Positions 8,665 to 17,580 of a stretch of 64,000 bases of DNA are shown here, one piece after another (within the stretch, counting starts at the first letter, position 1; each line of letters begins with the position of its first letter). A program made the translations under genes and the position numbers. A model generated the notes under the pieces. That model did not search any database. It saw only the letters and a program-made list of their open reading frames with translations, and was not told the DNA's origin. The stretch is taken from assembly GCF_021044685.1 (NCBI RefSeq), contig NZ_CP088014.1, positions 5,814,001 through 5,878,000 on the forward strand, read 5' to 3'. Source of the stretch: Bradyrhizobium daqingense. Lineage in GTDB: Bacteria > Pseudomonadota > Alphaproteobacteria > Rhizobiales > Xanthobacteraceae.

Positions 8665-9072
8665 GTGACGGGCGGACGCGATCTCGACGCACTGCTGAGT
8701 GACATGAAGCCGGAGATCCTGGACGGCATCTTCGTGTTTTGCACGCTTGCGCCGAGCGCGAGCATTCCAGCCACCGTCAACGCGATGCTGACGTTCCGCG
8801 AACGCGAAGGAACGACGCTGGTGGTGCGGCACGAGGAGGCTGAACGTGCCGAACTGCGCCACGAATTTCCCTCGCGTTTGATCACTTTGACGGTTCACTC
8901 CGCACTCGATGCGGTGGGCTTTCTGGCGGCAGTGACGTCACGTCTGGCCGAAGCCGGCATCAGCGTGAATGCGGTTTCGGCGTTCTATCACGATCATCTG
9001 TTCGTGCCGGCGGACCGGGCCGACGAGGCGATGGCCATTCTGCAAGAGATGGCCAAAACTAGGTCGGCGTAG
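8665..9072 (+). CDS. ACT domain-containing protein
   Basis: 135-residue protein. Its C-terminal half (about 72-130) has the beta-alpha-beta pattern and the glycine-containing turn A-E-A-G-I-S-V-N of an ACT domain. The N-terminal half (about 15-70) is a second ACT-like unit. Proteins of this size are tandem-ACT regulators of unknown partner that bind small molecules, often amino acids. It starts with GTG. It stands alone between dinB and a convergent RidA gene. Confidence 0.8.
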   Translation: MTGGRDLDALLSDMKPEILDGIFVFCTLAPSASIPATVNAMLTFREREGTTLVVRHEEAERAELRHEFPSRLITLTVHSALDAVGFLAAVTSRLAEAGISVNAVSAFYHDHLFVPADRADEAMAILQEMAKTRSA

Positions 9073-9079
9073 GCGGGGT

Positions 9080-9481
9080 TCAATCCGCGACGGCCACCGC
9101 CTCGATCTCGATCAGCCATTCCGGTGCGGCGAGCGCCGACACGCCGACGAGCGTGGAAGCCGGCGGCTCCATGCCATCGAAGAAGGCCGAGCGGGCCTTG
9201 CCGATGATGGGGCGCAGCTCCGGCTTGTAGTTCACCACGAAGGTCGTGATCTTCACGATGTTGGAATAGCTCGCCCCCGCCGCCTTCAGCGCGAGCCCGA
9301 GATTGTGCATCACTTGCGTCGTCTGCGCCGCTATATCGCCCTCACCCACGATACGTCCCTCCTCGTCGGTCGAGACCTGGCCGGAGATGTAGATGGTCCG
9401 CGCGCCGGAAGCGGTGACGACATGGGAATAGGCGGGATTGTGGTGCAGGCCGCTGGGACGGAGATGATCGAGCTTGGGCAT
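9080..9481 (-). CDS. RidA family protein (YjgF/YER057c/UK114)
   Basis: 133 residues covering the single-domain RidA fold, with V-S-T-D-E-E-G and the conserved C-terminal I-E-I-E-A-V. RidA deaminates reactive enamine/imine intermediates; the catalytic-type arginine is not clearly present at the usual place, so this may be a non-archetypal RidA subfamily member. Its 3' end lies 7 bases from the convergent ACT-domain gene. Confidence 0.85.
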   Translation of the reverse strand: MPKLDHLRPSGLHHNPAYSHVVTASGARTIYISGQVSTDEEGRIVGEGDIAAQTTQVMHNLGLALKAAGASYSNIVKITTFVVNYKPELRPIIGKARSAFFDGMEPPASTLVGVSALAAPEWLIEIEAVAVAD

Positions 9482-9548
9482 GGGGCTTGCCTCCCGGAGT
9501 TTGTGGTTGGGAGCGAGCGTAGCCGGAGAGTGAACGGAGAGCCAGCCC

Positions 9549-9676
9549 CGTCATTGCGAGGAGCAAAGCGACCGAAGAGACGACAGAGTAACTGCAATGT
9601 CATTCCGGGCCGGTCCGCAGGACCGAACGCGGCGTCTCGACATTCCGGGTTCTCGCTTCGCGAGCCCCGGAATGAC
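9549..9676. repeat. Dispersed palindromic repeat, composite
   Basis: It begins with a truncated copy of the CGTCATTGCGAG family (9549-9562) and continues as an inverted CATTCCGGG...CCCGGAATG element. The hairpin at 9641-9674 (CATTCCGG arms, GCTTCGC loop side) lies just 3' of eipB and may end its transcription. Confidence 0.7.
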
Positions 9677-9684
9677 GGTGAAGC

Positions 9685-10530
9685 TCAATTACAGGGCTTG
9701 CTGTCCTTGACGTCGAACTTGCCCATCGCGCCCGAGATCACGAAATCGTTGTAATCGAGCACGAGCTGGCGCGAGACGCCGTTCTCGTAGAGCTCGAACG
9801 CCATCGCATAGACCGGCGTCTGCTCGCCTTCCTTCTGCTGGGCATCGCGATCGAAATAGCTGACGGTGACCGGCCAGCGCTTGAGCGACTTCATGTGCTC
9901 GTCCGCCGTCGACGGATCGGACGAGGTGGCGCGGTCGGCGGGGATCGGCTGGCCGATCACGGTCAGCGTGTTGTAGACCTTCTGGCCGTCGTCGGAGCCG
10001 TCATAGACGGACAGCTCGAGCAGCGACTTGCCGTCCTTGGCGGCGGCGATGATGCGCTGGATCTGCTCGGTCGGGAACACGATGCTGCCGTCGAGCGTGA
10101 ACGTCTTCGGGGTCGGCAGCTTAAGCTTGACGTTGATGTGGTTGCCATCGCGCTCGGCCGAGCCATCGACGCGGCCGGCATCGGCCTCGTTCATGCGCGT
10201 CTCGATCTTGAAGCGGTAGCTCTTGCCGGCGGCATCCTCCCAGGAGTTGGAGCGGAGATCGCTGAGCGTGACCTTGCCCTCGCCGCTGTCGAGCTCGGAG
10301 ACCTGGCGGAATTCCGAGGTATAGCCCTCGCAGGCGTTCCCCGCGAAGTTATAGAGGATGCGGCCGCGGGCGCTATTGACCGAGTTGGAGCGCGATTTCA
10401 CGAGGCTGAGGTCATAGAGCGCCTGGTGGGCCAGAAACGGACCGTTGGCGGCCGTGGCTACCCCGCCTGTGCCGACAGTGGCCGCGGCGAGCGCCATCAC
10501 ACCGAGCGAGGTCCGGAAAAGGTGCACCAT
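9685..10530 (-). CDS. eipB: Cell envelope integrity protein EipB (DUF1849)
   Basis: 281-residue exported protein. The signal peptide is about residues 1-28 (hydrophobic run, then A-T-A-A-N-G). The DUF1849 beta-spiral domain carries two cysteines, C67 and C280, matching the disulfide-forming pair known in Brucella EipB. EipB is periplasmic and supports outer-membrane integrity and stress resistance in Brucella. It is monocistronic, with a palindromic repeat just downstream. Confidence 0.87.
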   Translation of the reverse strand: MVHLFRTSLGVMALAAATVGTGGVATAANGPFLAHQALYDLSLVKSRSNSVNSARGRILYNFAGNACEGYTSEFRQVSELDSGEGKVTLSDLRSNSWEDAAGKSYRFKIETRMNEADAGRVDGSAERDGNHINVKLKLPTPKTFTLDGSIVFPTEQIQRIIAAAKDGKSLLELSVYDGSDDGQKVYNTLTVIGQPIPADRATSSDPSTADEHMKSLKRWPVTVSYFDRDAQQKEGEQTPVYAMAFELYENGVSRQLVLDYNDFVISGAMGKFDVKDSKPCN

Positions 10531-10761
10531 GTCTCATCCCTAGGGGAGCGTAGATTCGACATTTTAATGACCGTTCCATTGCGTCGCAACTGAGGCCGCT
10601 TCACGTAAATTTGCCCCCTGCGCCTTGAACCGTCCAGCCTGTCCAGGCCGGGCCTCCCGCTTCCTTGCATGTGGGAGCACAATGGGCGAAACAGGCGCGC
10701 CCGGCGGTCAAACCCGAGATTGCCCCCGGGCGAATGAATTCCCGGGACAATGAGGTCGAAC

Positions 10762-11229
10762 ATGGCGGGCACGGTCGAGCAGAAACTGGCGGAACAAGGC
10801 ATCAAGCTGCACGAGGCCCCCACGCCCGTGGCCAATTACGTCCCGTTCGTGCGCACCGGCAATTTGCTGTTCGTCTCCGGCCAGGTCTGCTTCGACCCTG
10901 CTGGCAAGCTGATCGCCAAGGGCAAGCTGGGTGCCGGCGTCTCGATCGAGGACGGCGCTGCAGCCGCCCGCGGCTGCGCGGTGAACCTGCTGGCCCAGGT
11001 CAAGGCGGCGCTGGGCGACCTCGACAAGGTCGTGCGCGTGGTCCGTCTCGGCGGCTTCATCAACTCGGCGCCGGACTTCCTGGACGGGCCCAAGGTGCTG
11101 AACGGAGCCTCCGACCTGATGGTCGCCGCTTTCGGCGACAAGGGCCGCCATGCCCGCACCACCGTCGGGGTCGCCTCGCTGCCGGCCGATGCCGCGGTCG
11201 AGGTTGACGGCGTGTTCGAGGTCGCCTGA
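10762..11229 (+). CDS. RidA family protein
   Basis: 155-residue RidA/endoribonuclease L-PSP-like protein of the longer subfamily. It shows V-S-G-Q-V near residue 38 and a conserved R-T-T-V-G near 133. The ATG at 10762 follows GAGG by 6 bases; an in-frame ATG at 10750 is less likely. It ends 5 bases before the phosphodiesterase gene, so the two form an operon. Confidence 0.88.
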   Translation: MAGTVEQKLAEQGIKLHEAPTPVANYVPFVRTGNLLFVSGQVCFDPAGKLIAKGKLGAGVSIEDGAAAARGCAVNLLAQVKAALGDLDKVVRVVRLGGFINSAPDFLDGPKVLNGASDLMVAAFGDKGRHARTTVGVASLPADAAVEVDGVFEVA

Positions 11230-11234
11230 CGCGC

Positions 11235-11981
11235 ATGCGCGCTCCGGATTGGCTGACAGCCCGGCCGGTCGCCCATCGCGGCCTGCATGACATTTCGCGC
11301 GGCATCGTCGAGAACATGCCGGGCGCGGTGCAGGCTGCGATATCAGGCAATTTCTCGATCGAGGTCGATATCCAGCTTTCGTCCGACGGCGAGGCCATGG
11401 TGCACCACGACCATGCCCTCGGCCGCCTCACCGAGGCCACCGGCGAGGTGATCGACAAGACTGCGGCCGAGCTGAAAGCCGTCAAGTTCAAGGACACGCC
11501 CGAGCGGATGATGTCGCTGTCCGACCTCTGCGCCCTGGTCGCCGGCCGGGTCCCGCTGGTGATCGAGGTGAAGAGCCATTTTGGCGGCGACCGCAAGCTG
11601 GTGAAGCGGATGGCCGAGGTGCTGGCATCCTATGACGGCCCCGCGGTCGGCATGTCCTTCGATCCCGACCAGGTGCTGGCGCTGCGCGAGCTGTTGCCCA
11701 ACCGTCCGCGCGGCATCGTCGCGCAGCGGACCTATGAGGACGAATATTGGGCTTACCTAACGCCGGAGCAGCGCGACAGCATGCTGTACCTGCGCCACGG
11801 CTTCCAGACCCTGCCCCACTTCGTCGCCTTCAAGGTCGACCACCTGCCGGCCCCGGCCCCCTGGATCGCCCGCAACGTGTTCGGCTGCGCCCTGCTCGGC
11901 TGGACCGTACGCACGGGCGAGCAGCGGACGCGGGTCGGGCAGTATGCCGATCAGATGATCTTCGAGGGCTTCGTGCCGTAG
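11235..11981 (+). CDS. Glycerophosphodiester phosphodiesterase family protein
   Basis: 248-residue cytoplasmic GDPD TIM barrel. Catalytic and metal residues are visible as H14-R-G, E43-x-D45 and H57-H-D-H. No signal peptide. The usual reaction splits glycerophosphodiesters into glycerol-3-phosphate and an alcohol. It is second in an operon with a ridA gene. Confidence 0.9.
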   Translation: MRAPDWLTARPVAHRGLHDISRGIVENMPGAVQAAISGNFSIEVDIQLSSDGEAMVHHDHALGRLTEATGEVIDKTAAELKAVKFKDTPERMMSLSDLCALVAGRVPLVIEVKSHFGGDRKLVKRMAEVLASYDGPAVGMSFDPDQVLALRELLPNRPRGIVAQRTYEDEYWAYLTPEQRDSMLYLRHGFQTLPHFVAFKVDHLPAPAPWIARNVFGCALLGWTVRTGEQRTRVGQYADQMIFEGFVP

Positions 11982-12008
11982 GGGCGCGGCATGCGAACAC
12001 CCCGCGCT

Positions 12009-12141
12009 GTGTCCCGGACGCACTGCAGCGTGCAACGCTGCTGCGCAGAGCCGGGACCCATCTTTCCGCGAGCGCGCTGCCACATGGGCCCCGGCTCTGC
12101 AGCGCACCGCTGAAGGAGCGCTGCGCTGCGTCCGGGGCACG
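12009..12141. repeat. Dispersed long palindromic repeat (family A, copy 1)
   Basis: The ends are inverted (GTGTCCCGGACGCACTGCAGCG against CGCTGCG...GTCCGGGGCAC). An inner inverted pair around GCAGAGCCGGGACCCAT / ATGGGCCCCGGCTCTGC lies within. A second copy lies at 39226-39365. No ORF belongs to it. Confidence 0.8.
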
Positions 12142-12200
12142 CGAGCATGCCTGTTCCCGCCCCCTTGAAGTCGCTGCTGCAATGCACGATCTTGCACGCA

Positions 12201-13442
12201 ATGGCATCATCCGACATTACGCTCGAGGCTGTACCGTCCATTGGCGAAGTATCGCCGGAGGATTGGGACGCCTGCGCCAATCCGGGCAAAGCTTGCAACG
12301 GGCATGACGCAGGAACCTCATCCGCTCTTCCAGGCGATTCCCTCGGCCTCTTAAAACCCGCCTATAACCCGTTCGTCTCACATGCCTTTCTCTCTGCCGT
12401 GGAGAAATCGGGTTCGGCAACGATCCGTACCGGCTGGGGGCCGCGGCACTTGGTGGCCAAGCTCGATGGCCGCGTCGCCGGTGTGGTGCCCTGCTATCTG
12501 AAATCGCACAGCCAAGGCGAGTACGTCTTCGACCGCGGCTGGGCAGATGCCTATGAGCGCGCCGGCGGACGCTACTACCCGAAGCTCCAGGTCTCGGTTC
12601 CCTTCACGCCGGCGACGGGACCCCGGCTGCTGGTCCGCGACGGCGTCGACCGCGAGCGGATCAGCGAGGCGCTGGCGAGCGGGCTGGTGGCGCTGTGCGG
12701 GGTCAGCAAGGCCTCCGCGGTCCACGTCACCTTCGCGCGCGAGGCGGAATGGAAGCTGCTCGCCAAGCACGGTTTCCTGCAGCGCACCGACCAGCAGTTC
12801 CACTGGCACAATGACGGCTTTGCGAGCTTCGACGACTTCCTGGCGACGCTCAATTCGCGCCACCGCAAATCGATCAAGCGCGAACGGCGCGATGCGCTCG
12901 CCGCCGGGATCACCATCCACTGGCTGACAGGCAAGGACATCACCGAGGACGCCTGGGATGCGTTCTTCATGTTCTACATGGAGACCGGCTCGCGCAAATG
13001 GGGCCGGCCGTATCTGACGCGCGAGTTCTTCTCGCTGATCGGCGAGACCATGAGCGAGGACGTGCTGCTGGTGATGGCCCGCCGCAACGGCCGCTGGATC
13101 GCGGGCGCGATCAATTTCATCGGATCGGACACGTTGTTCGGGCGCAACTGGGGCGCGGTCGAGCATCATCCGTTCCTGCATTTCGAGGTCTGCTACTACC
13201 AGGCGATCGATTTCGCGATCAAACGCGGCCTGAAGCATGTCGAAGCGGGCGCGCAAGGCGAGCACAAGATCGCGCGGGGCTACCTGCCGCAGACCACCCA
13301 TTCGGCCCATTTCATCGCCGATCCCGGCCTGCGCCGGGCGATCGACGATTACCTCAAGCGCGAGCGCGCCTATGTCGCGGAAACCGGACGGGAGCTCGCC
13401 GAGCTTGGGCCCTTCCGCAAAGGCATCGACGAGGTGCCTTGA
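12201..13442 (+). CDS. GNAT/FemAB-like acyltransferase (DUF482, COG3146)
   Basis: 413 residues resembling the DUF482 proteins of proteobacteria, which carry two GNAT-like folds as in FemABX aminoacyl transferases. Recognisable are W-D-A-C near the start, N-P-F-V-S-H-A-F-L, and the segment R-H-R-K-S-I-K-R-E-R near residue 225. The true substrate is unknown; a peptidoglycan or peptide acyl transfer role is suggested only by the fold. The ATG at 12201 is preferred over one at 12147 that lies in a repeat. Confidence 0.82.
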   Translation: MASSDITLEAVPSIGEVSPEDWDACANPGKACNGHDAGTSSALPGDSLGLLKPAYNPFVSHAFLSAVEKSGSATIRTGWGPRHLVAKLDGRVAGVVPCYLKSHSQGEYVFDRGWADAYERAGGRYYPKLQVSVPFTPATGPRLLVRDGVDRERISEALASGLVALCGVSKASAVHVTFAREAEWKLLAKHGFLQRTDQQFHWHNDGFASFDDFLATLNSRHRKSIKRERRDALAAGITIHWLTGKDITEDAWDAFFMFYMETGSRKWGRPYLTREFFSLIGETMSEDVLLVMARRNGRWIAGAINFIGSDTLFGRNWGAVEHHPFLHFEVCYYQAIDFAIKRGLKHVEAGAQGEHKIARGYLPQTTHSAHFIADPGLRRAIDDYLKRERAYVAETGRELAELGPFRKGIDEVP

Positions 13443-13503
13443 CGCTTCGCCACGGCTGGTGACAGTAAGCGCAAAATCGAGTGCAAAGTTCTTGGGAGCC
13501 GTC

Positions 13504-13929
13504 ATGACCGCCTACGACACCAACAACATCTTCGCAAAGATCCTGCGCGGCGAGCTGCCCTGCCACAAGGTGTACGAGGACGAGCACGTCTTCGCCTTCC
13601 TCGACATCATGCCGCGCGTCCCCGGCCACACGCTGGTGATCCCGAAGGCCCCTGCCCGCAACATCCTCGACATCAAGCCGGAGGACTATGCCCATGTCGC
13701 CCGCGGCGCGCACAGGATCGCGGCGGCCGCGATGAAGGCGTTCGACGCCGACGGCATCACCGTGCAGCAGTTCAACGAACCCGCAGGCGGACAGGTGGTG
13801 TTTCATCTGCACATGCATGTGATGCCGCGCCACGACGGCGTCGCCATGCTGCCGCCGGCGAGCCGCAAGGAAGACGACAAGATGCTGCAAGAGCACGCGG
13901 CGAAGCTGATGGCGGCGTTGAAGGGCTGA
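13504..13929 (+). CDS. HIT family nucleotide hydrolase
   Basis: 141 residues with the histidine-triad signature H-L-H-M-H-V near residue 100 and the N-terminal F-A-K-I-L-R-G-E-L-P motif of HinT-like proteins. HIT proteins hydrolyse nucleoside phosphoramidates or dinucleotides. It follows the DUF482 gene by 61 bases on the same strand. Confidence 0.93.
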   Translation: MTAYDTNNIFAKILRGELPCHKVYEDEHVFAFLDIMPRVPGHTLVIPKAPARNILDIKPEDYAHVARGAHRIAAAAMKAFDADGITVQQFNEPAGGQVVFHLHMHVMPRHDGVAMLPPASRKEDDKMLQEHAAKLMAALKG

Positions 13930-13940
13930 CGCCACACATT

Positions 13941-14030
13941 CCGTCATTGCGAGCGTAGCGAAGCAATCCAGAATCTTTCCGCGGAGACGGTCTGGATTGC
14001 TTCGTCGCAAGAGCTCCTCGCAATGACGGG
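13941..14030. repeat. Dispersed palindromic repeat (family B, copy 1)
   Basis: Inverted repeat beginning CCGTCATTGCGAG and ending CTCGCAATGACGG, with inner arms GAAGCAATCCAGA / TCTGGATTGCTTC. Further copies lie at 39394-39484 and 42229-42316. It lies between convergent hit and trmO genes and may serve as a bidirectional terminator. Confidence 0.85.
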
Positions 14031-14048
14031 GTTGGAGCGGAGCGCCCC

Positions 14049-14540
14049 TCACTCCGTCTCGAAATCGCCCTTCTGCGGCGCGGCCAGCGGCGTGAACTCG
14101 CAGCGGTCGGGCTTGATGTCGATCAGCGGCGTATTGTCGAGGCAATCGAGCCCGCGCACCAGGATCGCATTGCCCTCGATCCCGACCAGCTTCACGATCG
14201 ACGTGCCGATCGGATTGGGCCGCACCGGCGAGCGCAGCGAAAACGTCCCGCGGGTCTTCTCGTTGTTCTTCGGGCTTTGCAGGATGATGTCGCGGCGCGA
14301 CTGGTCGAGCCAGTAGAGCACTTCGAGGTTGCTGTAGAAATCCACGCCCTTGATCGCCGGGACGAATGGCTCGAAGATCTCGAGCCGGCACACCGGGCCA
14401 TCCTGACGTCCCTGCCGCGGCGTCTCAAGCCGCGACGTCCAGGGCGTGCGGATACGACCGATGAAGACGAGACCGGCATCCTGCGTCGGCGGCAGCTCGA
14501 TGGCGAGCTCGCCCTCGCGGAGCTCCTGTTCGCGAACCAT
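14049..14540 (-). CDS. trmO: tRNA (t6A37) N6-methyltransferase TrmO
   Basis: 163-residue TsaA/YaeB-like beta-barrel protein, which methylates N6-threonylcarbamoyladenosine at position 37 of tRNA using S-adenosylmethionine. Family motifs are R-S-P-V-R-P-N-P-I-G and the region G-L-D-C-L-D-N-T-P-L-I-D-I-K-P. Compared with E. coli TrmO it lacks the C-terminal extension, as in many bacteria. Confidence 0.9.
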   Translation of the reverse strand: MVREQELREGELAIELPPTQDAGLVFIGRIRTPWTSRLETPRQGRQDGPVCRLEIFEPFVPAIKGVDFYSNLEVLYWLDQSRRDIILQSPKNNEKTRGTFSLRSPVRPNPIGTSIVKLVGIEGNAILVRGLDCLDNTPLIDIKPDRCEFTPLAAPQKGDFETE

Positions 14541-14573
14541 ATGTCCTATTTCCCTAGCTGTTCGCCGGCGGTT

Positions 14574-14924
14574 TTAGCCCAACCACCACTTGCCGGCCAG
14601 CATGAAGACTTCGCCCGTCACCACGCCCGCGAAGATCGAGCGGCGGGTCAGCAGGAAGACGACGAGCCCGGCGCCGACCGCGCTGTAGCGCAGGACGTCA
14701 GGCACGCTCGCCAGCGCGCCCGGCGGCTGGACCACGATCTGGGCGATGACGCCAGCCAGGATCGCGGTTGCGACCGCCCTCACCCAGACCAGCAGCTCGG
14801 AGCCCTCGTCGATGCCGCCGCCGAACCACAGGCCCAGCATGCGCCAGATCTGGTTGGGAACAACGCCGGCGACGAACAGCACGACGAGCGCCTGCCAGTC
14901 GCCGATGAGCTGCGCGTAGCTCAT
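14574..14924 (-). CDS. azlD: AzlD family small permease subunit
   Basis: 116 residues, four hydrophobic segments, with the P-N-Q-I-W-R and L-V-W-V-R-A-V-A-T-A motifs of AzlD. It works with AzlC to export branched-chain or other amino acids. Its ATG overlaps the TGA of azlC (ATGA), so translation is coupled. Confidence 0.87.
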   Translation of the reverse strand: MSYAQLIGDWQALVVLFVAGVVPNQIWRMLGLWFGGGIDEGSELLVWVRAVATAILAGVIAQIVVQPPGALASVPDVLRYSAVGAGLVVFLLTRRSIFAGVVTGEVFMLAGKWWLG

Positions 14925-15694
14925 GTGCGCACCTCCCGCCACCAATGCACGCCATAGGCGATCGTGCCGGCCACGAGGCCGCTGACGAGGATGTCGAGGC
15001 CGGAGTTCATCTTCGCTGCCAGTGGATAGAGCAGAACGCCAAGCGCCAGCGCGACGACGTCGGCGGCCTCGCGGCTGTTGCGCGCGGTCGAGAACAGGAA
15101 CGACAGCGGCGTCAGCATCAGGATCGCCGCTCCCAGCGTCTGCGTCAGATTGGCGGCGAGGAAAAAGCCCACCGTGTTGGCACATAGGCACACCGAGACC
15201 AGACCGAAGCCAAGGCCGTTGACGAAGGCGATCCGCCGCTCGCGCGGCACCTGAGGCAGGAAGCGATGGCATTCGACCCACAGCGTCACGGCCGTGAGAT
15301 GCGCCGCGAAGAACAGCTCGCGCCGCCTGGTCGTCGGCGTGCGCATTAGCGGCAGCACTGATACGACCATTGGAAACAGCCGGATCGCGCTCACCGTCAC
15401 CGCGATCGCCGACTGGATGATGGTGGCGCCCGAGCCGAGCGTGGTGATCAGGATGATCTGCGCGGGCCCCGCCCAGACGAACAGCGTCGAACACAATGCC
15501 CAGAGCAGGCTGAAATGGGTGTCATGGGCCAGTGCGCCGATGCCGAGATACGTCGCGAACAGGACGAGCGTGAGGATCGTCTGCGTGACCGAGCGCAGCC
15601 CCCAGGCAAAGGCGCGCCAGGAGCTATTCCATTGCGGTGAATCGAGCGGTGGAAGCGCCACAGGAGATTTGGCTGAGGTTGCGGAATCGTGCAT
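14921..15694 (-). CDS. azlC: AzlC family amino-acid exporter subunit
   Basis: 257-residue membrane protein with about eight helices of the AzlC/YgaZ family, the large subunit of a two-part branched-chain amino acid exporter. G-P-A-Q near residue 75 and the W-V-E-C-H-R segment near 150 fit the family. Two adjacent ATGs are possible starts (15694 and 15698); the first of these in frame is used. No Lrp-type regulator gene is adjacent. Confidence 0.87.
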   Translation of the reverse strand: MHDSATSAKSPVALPPLDSPQWNSSWRAFAWGLRSVTQTILTLVLFATYLGIGALAHDTHFSLLWALCSTLFVWAGPAQIILITTLGSGATIIQSAIAVTVSAIRLFPMVVSVLPLMRTPTTRRRELFFAAHLTAVTLWVECHRFLPQVPRERRIAFVNGLGFGLVSVCLCANTVGFFLAANLTQTLGAAILMLTPLSFLFSTARNSREAADVVALALGVLLYPLAAKMNSGLDILVSGLVAGTIAYGVHWWREVRT

Positions 15695-15776
15695 GCATAA
15701 CGGGCAATGCAGCGCCTTGCGTCAAGGAAGGCCGCGGCGGGGCTGGCATGCATGCATTCAGCGCAGCACCGCAGCT

Positions 15777-15885
15777 CGTCATTCCGGGGCGCGCCACTTG
15801 GCGCGAGCCCGGAATCCATGGGACCACAGAGATCGCTGCACGATGGATTCCGGGCTCGCGACTTCGTCGCGCCCCGGAAATGACG
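15777..15885. repeat. Dispersed palindromic repeat (family C)
   Basis: Two-armed inverted repeat running from CGTCATTCCGGGGCGCG through CGGAATCCATG / CGATGGATTCCGG to CGCGCCCCGGAAATGACG. It lies between azlC and the lytic transglycosylase gene. It is related in its end sequence to the elements at 9599-9676 and 39522-39627. Confidence 0.8.
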
Positions 15886-15892
15886 GCAGTGC

Positions 15893-16849
15893 CTACCCCG
15901 CCACACCCTTGTTCTTCAGCACGAAGCATGCCCCGCCAGCCTTGCGGATGCGGCCGCACAGATCATCCGCCTCGTTACGCGTGTCGGCACCGATGCGCAC
16001 CTGGTAGAACGCACGCGTGCCGCGGCTGCGCATCACCGAGCTCAGCAGGCTCGGATCGCGCTCACCGATCACGGCGCTGAGCCGCGTGACCGCGCGGGAA
16101 TACATCGCCAGCGCCCTGTTGCGGTCGAAGCCGGCGGCGAGCTGGACGCCCCAGGCCTTCGCGGCCGCAAGCTCCACATGCTGCTCGAGCTCGGCAACGA
16201 AGGCATTCGGCGCGCGCTTGAGCAGCGCCATCAGATCGCGGCAGCTCGTCGGCGGCGAGCTCGGCGGGCCCTTGCCGGTCGCACCGGCCTTGGCCCACGC
16301 ATCGACGCTCGTCCCGGTGATGGCGTAGACATAGTTGCGAGTTTGCTCCGGCATCCCGCCGGTGCCCGCGAGCCATTCCTGCACCCGGCGCGGCCCAGCA
16401 TTGTAGGCGGCTGCAGCAAGGCCGAGATTGCCGAACTGGTTGCGCAGCTCGTTGAGAAATTCAGCGGACTTCGGCAACGCCTGCACCGGATTGAAGGGAT
16501 CTAGCAGCCCGCGCTCGCTGGCCGTGCCCGGCATGAACTGCGCGATCCCCTGCGCATGTTCGCCGCTGCGCGTCATCGGCCCGACCGCATCGGCCTGGAA
16601 ACGGCTCTCCTGCCAGATCACGCGCGCGAAGAACTCCAGCGGCAAATCATTGTCGCGCGCGGCCGCCTCCACGATCAAGCAGATCGATTCCCGCGTGTCA
16701 CTCTCGCGGGCGTCTTTCGGTTTCTCCGCCGGCTTTGCGGGTTCTTCAGCGGCCTTCGCCGGCGCATCGGCGGGCGGCGTCTCCTCGGCTAGCGCCGATG
16801 ACAGCACGAGGGCCTGGCACAGGACAGCGATAAACCGAGCTATTCGCAT
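15893..16849 (-). CDS. Lytic transglycosylase with SPOR domain
   Basis: 318 residues. A signal peptide (1-21, cleavage near A-L-A-E) is followed by an Ala/Pro/Glu-rich linker to about 50. The SLT fold starts near residue 55, with catalytic glutamate E81 in W-Q-E-S-R-F and the A-Q-G-I-A-Q-F-M-P and A-A-Y-N-A-G-P motifs. A C-terminal SPOR-like unit (about 245-318) should bind denuded septal peptidoglycan. It cleaves peptidoglycan glycan strands in the periplasm. The start is the ATG at the signal peptide. It is divergent from a HAD phosphatase gene. Confidence 0.9.
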   Translation of the reverse strand: MRIARFIAVLCQALVLSSALAEETPPADAPAKAAEEPAKPAEKPKDARESDTRESICLIVEAAARDNDLPLEFFARVIWQESRFQADAVGPMTRSGEHAQGIAQFMPGTASERGLLDPFNPVQALPKSAEFLNELRNQFGNLGLAAAAYNAGPRRVQEWLAGTGGMPEQTRNYVYAITGTSVDAWAKAGATGKGPPSSPPTSCRDLMALLKRAPNAFVAELEQHVELAAAKAWGVQLAAGFDRNRALAMYSRAVTRLSAVIGERDPSLLSSVMRSRGTRAFYQVRIGADTRNEADDLCGRIRKAGGACFVLKNKGVAG

Positions 16850-16937
16850 GGCATCGACGTAACAGGACAAATCGGACCTTGACTTGGAACCCCAGCCAAC
16901 TAGCAACAGACGGCAGTATCAACGCAGGTCGGGCCTG

Positions 16938-17576
16938 ATGGTGACAATCTTTTTTGATCTCGACGGCACGCTGACCGACCCCAAGCCCGGGATCACCCGC
17001 TCGATCCAATATGCTTTGGAACATCTCGGCGTCTCCGTGCCGAGCGAGGACGAACTGGCCTGGTGCATCGGCCCTCCCCTGCTTGCAAGCCTTCGAAAGC
17101 TCACCGGAACCGATGAGCTCGCCGACCGTGCGCTCCTGCTCTATCGCGAGCGCTTCAGCGACGTCGGCCTGTTCGAGAACGAGGCTTACAGCGGAATTAC
17201 GGACACATTGTCGACGCTTGCAGCGACACGTCAGCGCATGTTCGTAGCAACCAGCAAGCCCGCCGTCTATGCCACGCGCATCGTCGATCATTTCGGCCTG
17301 AAACCGTATTTCGAGCGCGTGTTCGGCTCCGAGCTCGACGGCACGCGCGTCGACAAGCGCGACCTGCTCCGCTATGCGCTCGACGAGACCAACGTCGATC
17401 CGCAGCATGCAATCATGATCGGCGATCGCAGTCATGACGTGGTCGGCGCTCGCACCAACGGCATGACCGCCATCGGCGTGCTCTACGGCTATGGCAACGA
17501 AGCCGAGCTGCGGGAGGCCGGCGCGCATCACATCTGCGCCGCGCATCCCGAATTGCTAGGGCACTGCGCAGCCTAG
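16938..17576 (+). CDS. HAD family phosphatase, Gph/PGP-like
   Basis: 212 residues with HAD motif I D7-L-D9-G-T, a motif II serine/threonine in A-T-S-K-P, and motif III/IV M-I-G-D-R-S-H-D. The helical cap fits phosphoglycolate phosphatase-like enzymes, but the true substrate is not shown. It stops 4 bases before the convergent aldoxime dehydratase stop. Confidence 0.9.
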   Translation: MVTIFFDLDGTLTDPKPGITRSIQYALEHLGVSVPSEDELAWCIGPPLLASLRKLTGTDELADRALLLYRERFSDVGLFENEAYSGITDTLSTLAATRQRMFVATSKPAVYATRIVDHFGLKPYFERVFGSELDGTRVDKRDLLRYALDETNVDPQHAIMIGDRSHDVVGARTNGMTAIGVLYGYGNEAELREAGAHHICAAHPELLGHCAA

Positions 17577-17580
17577 TCGA

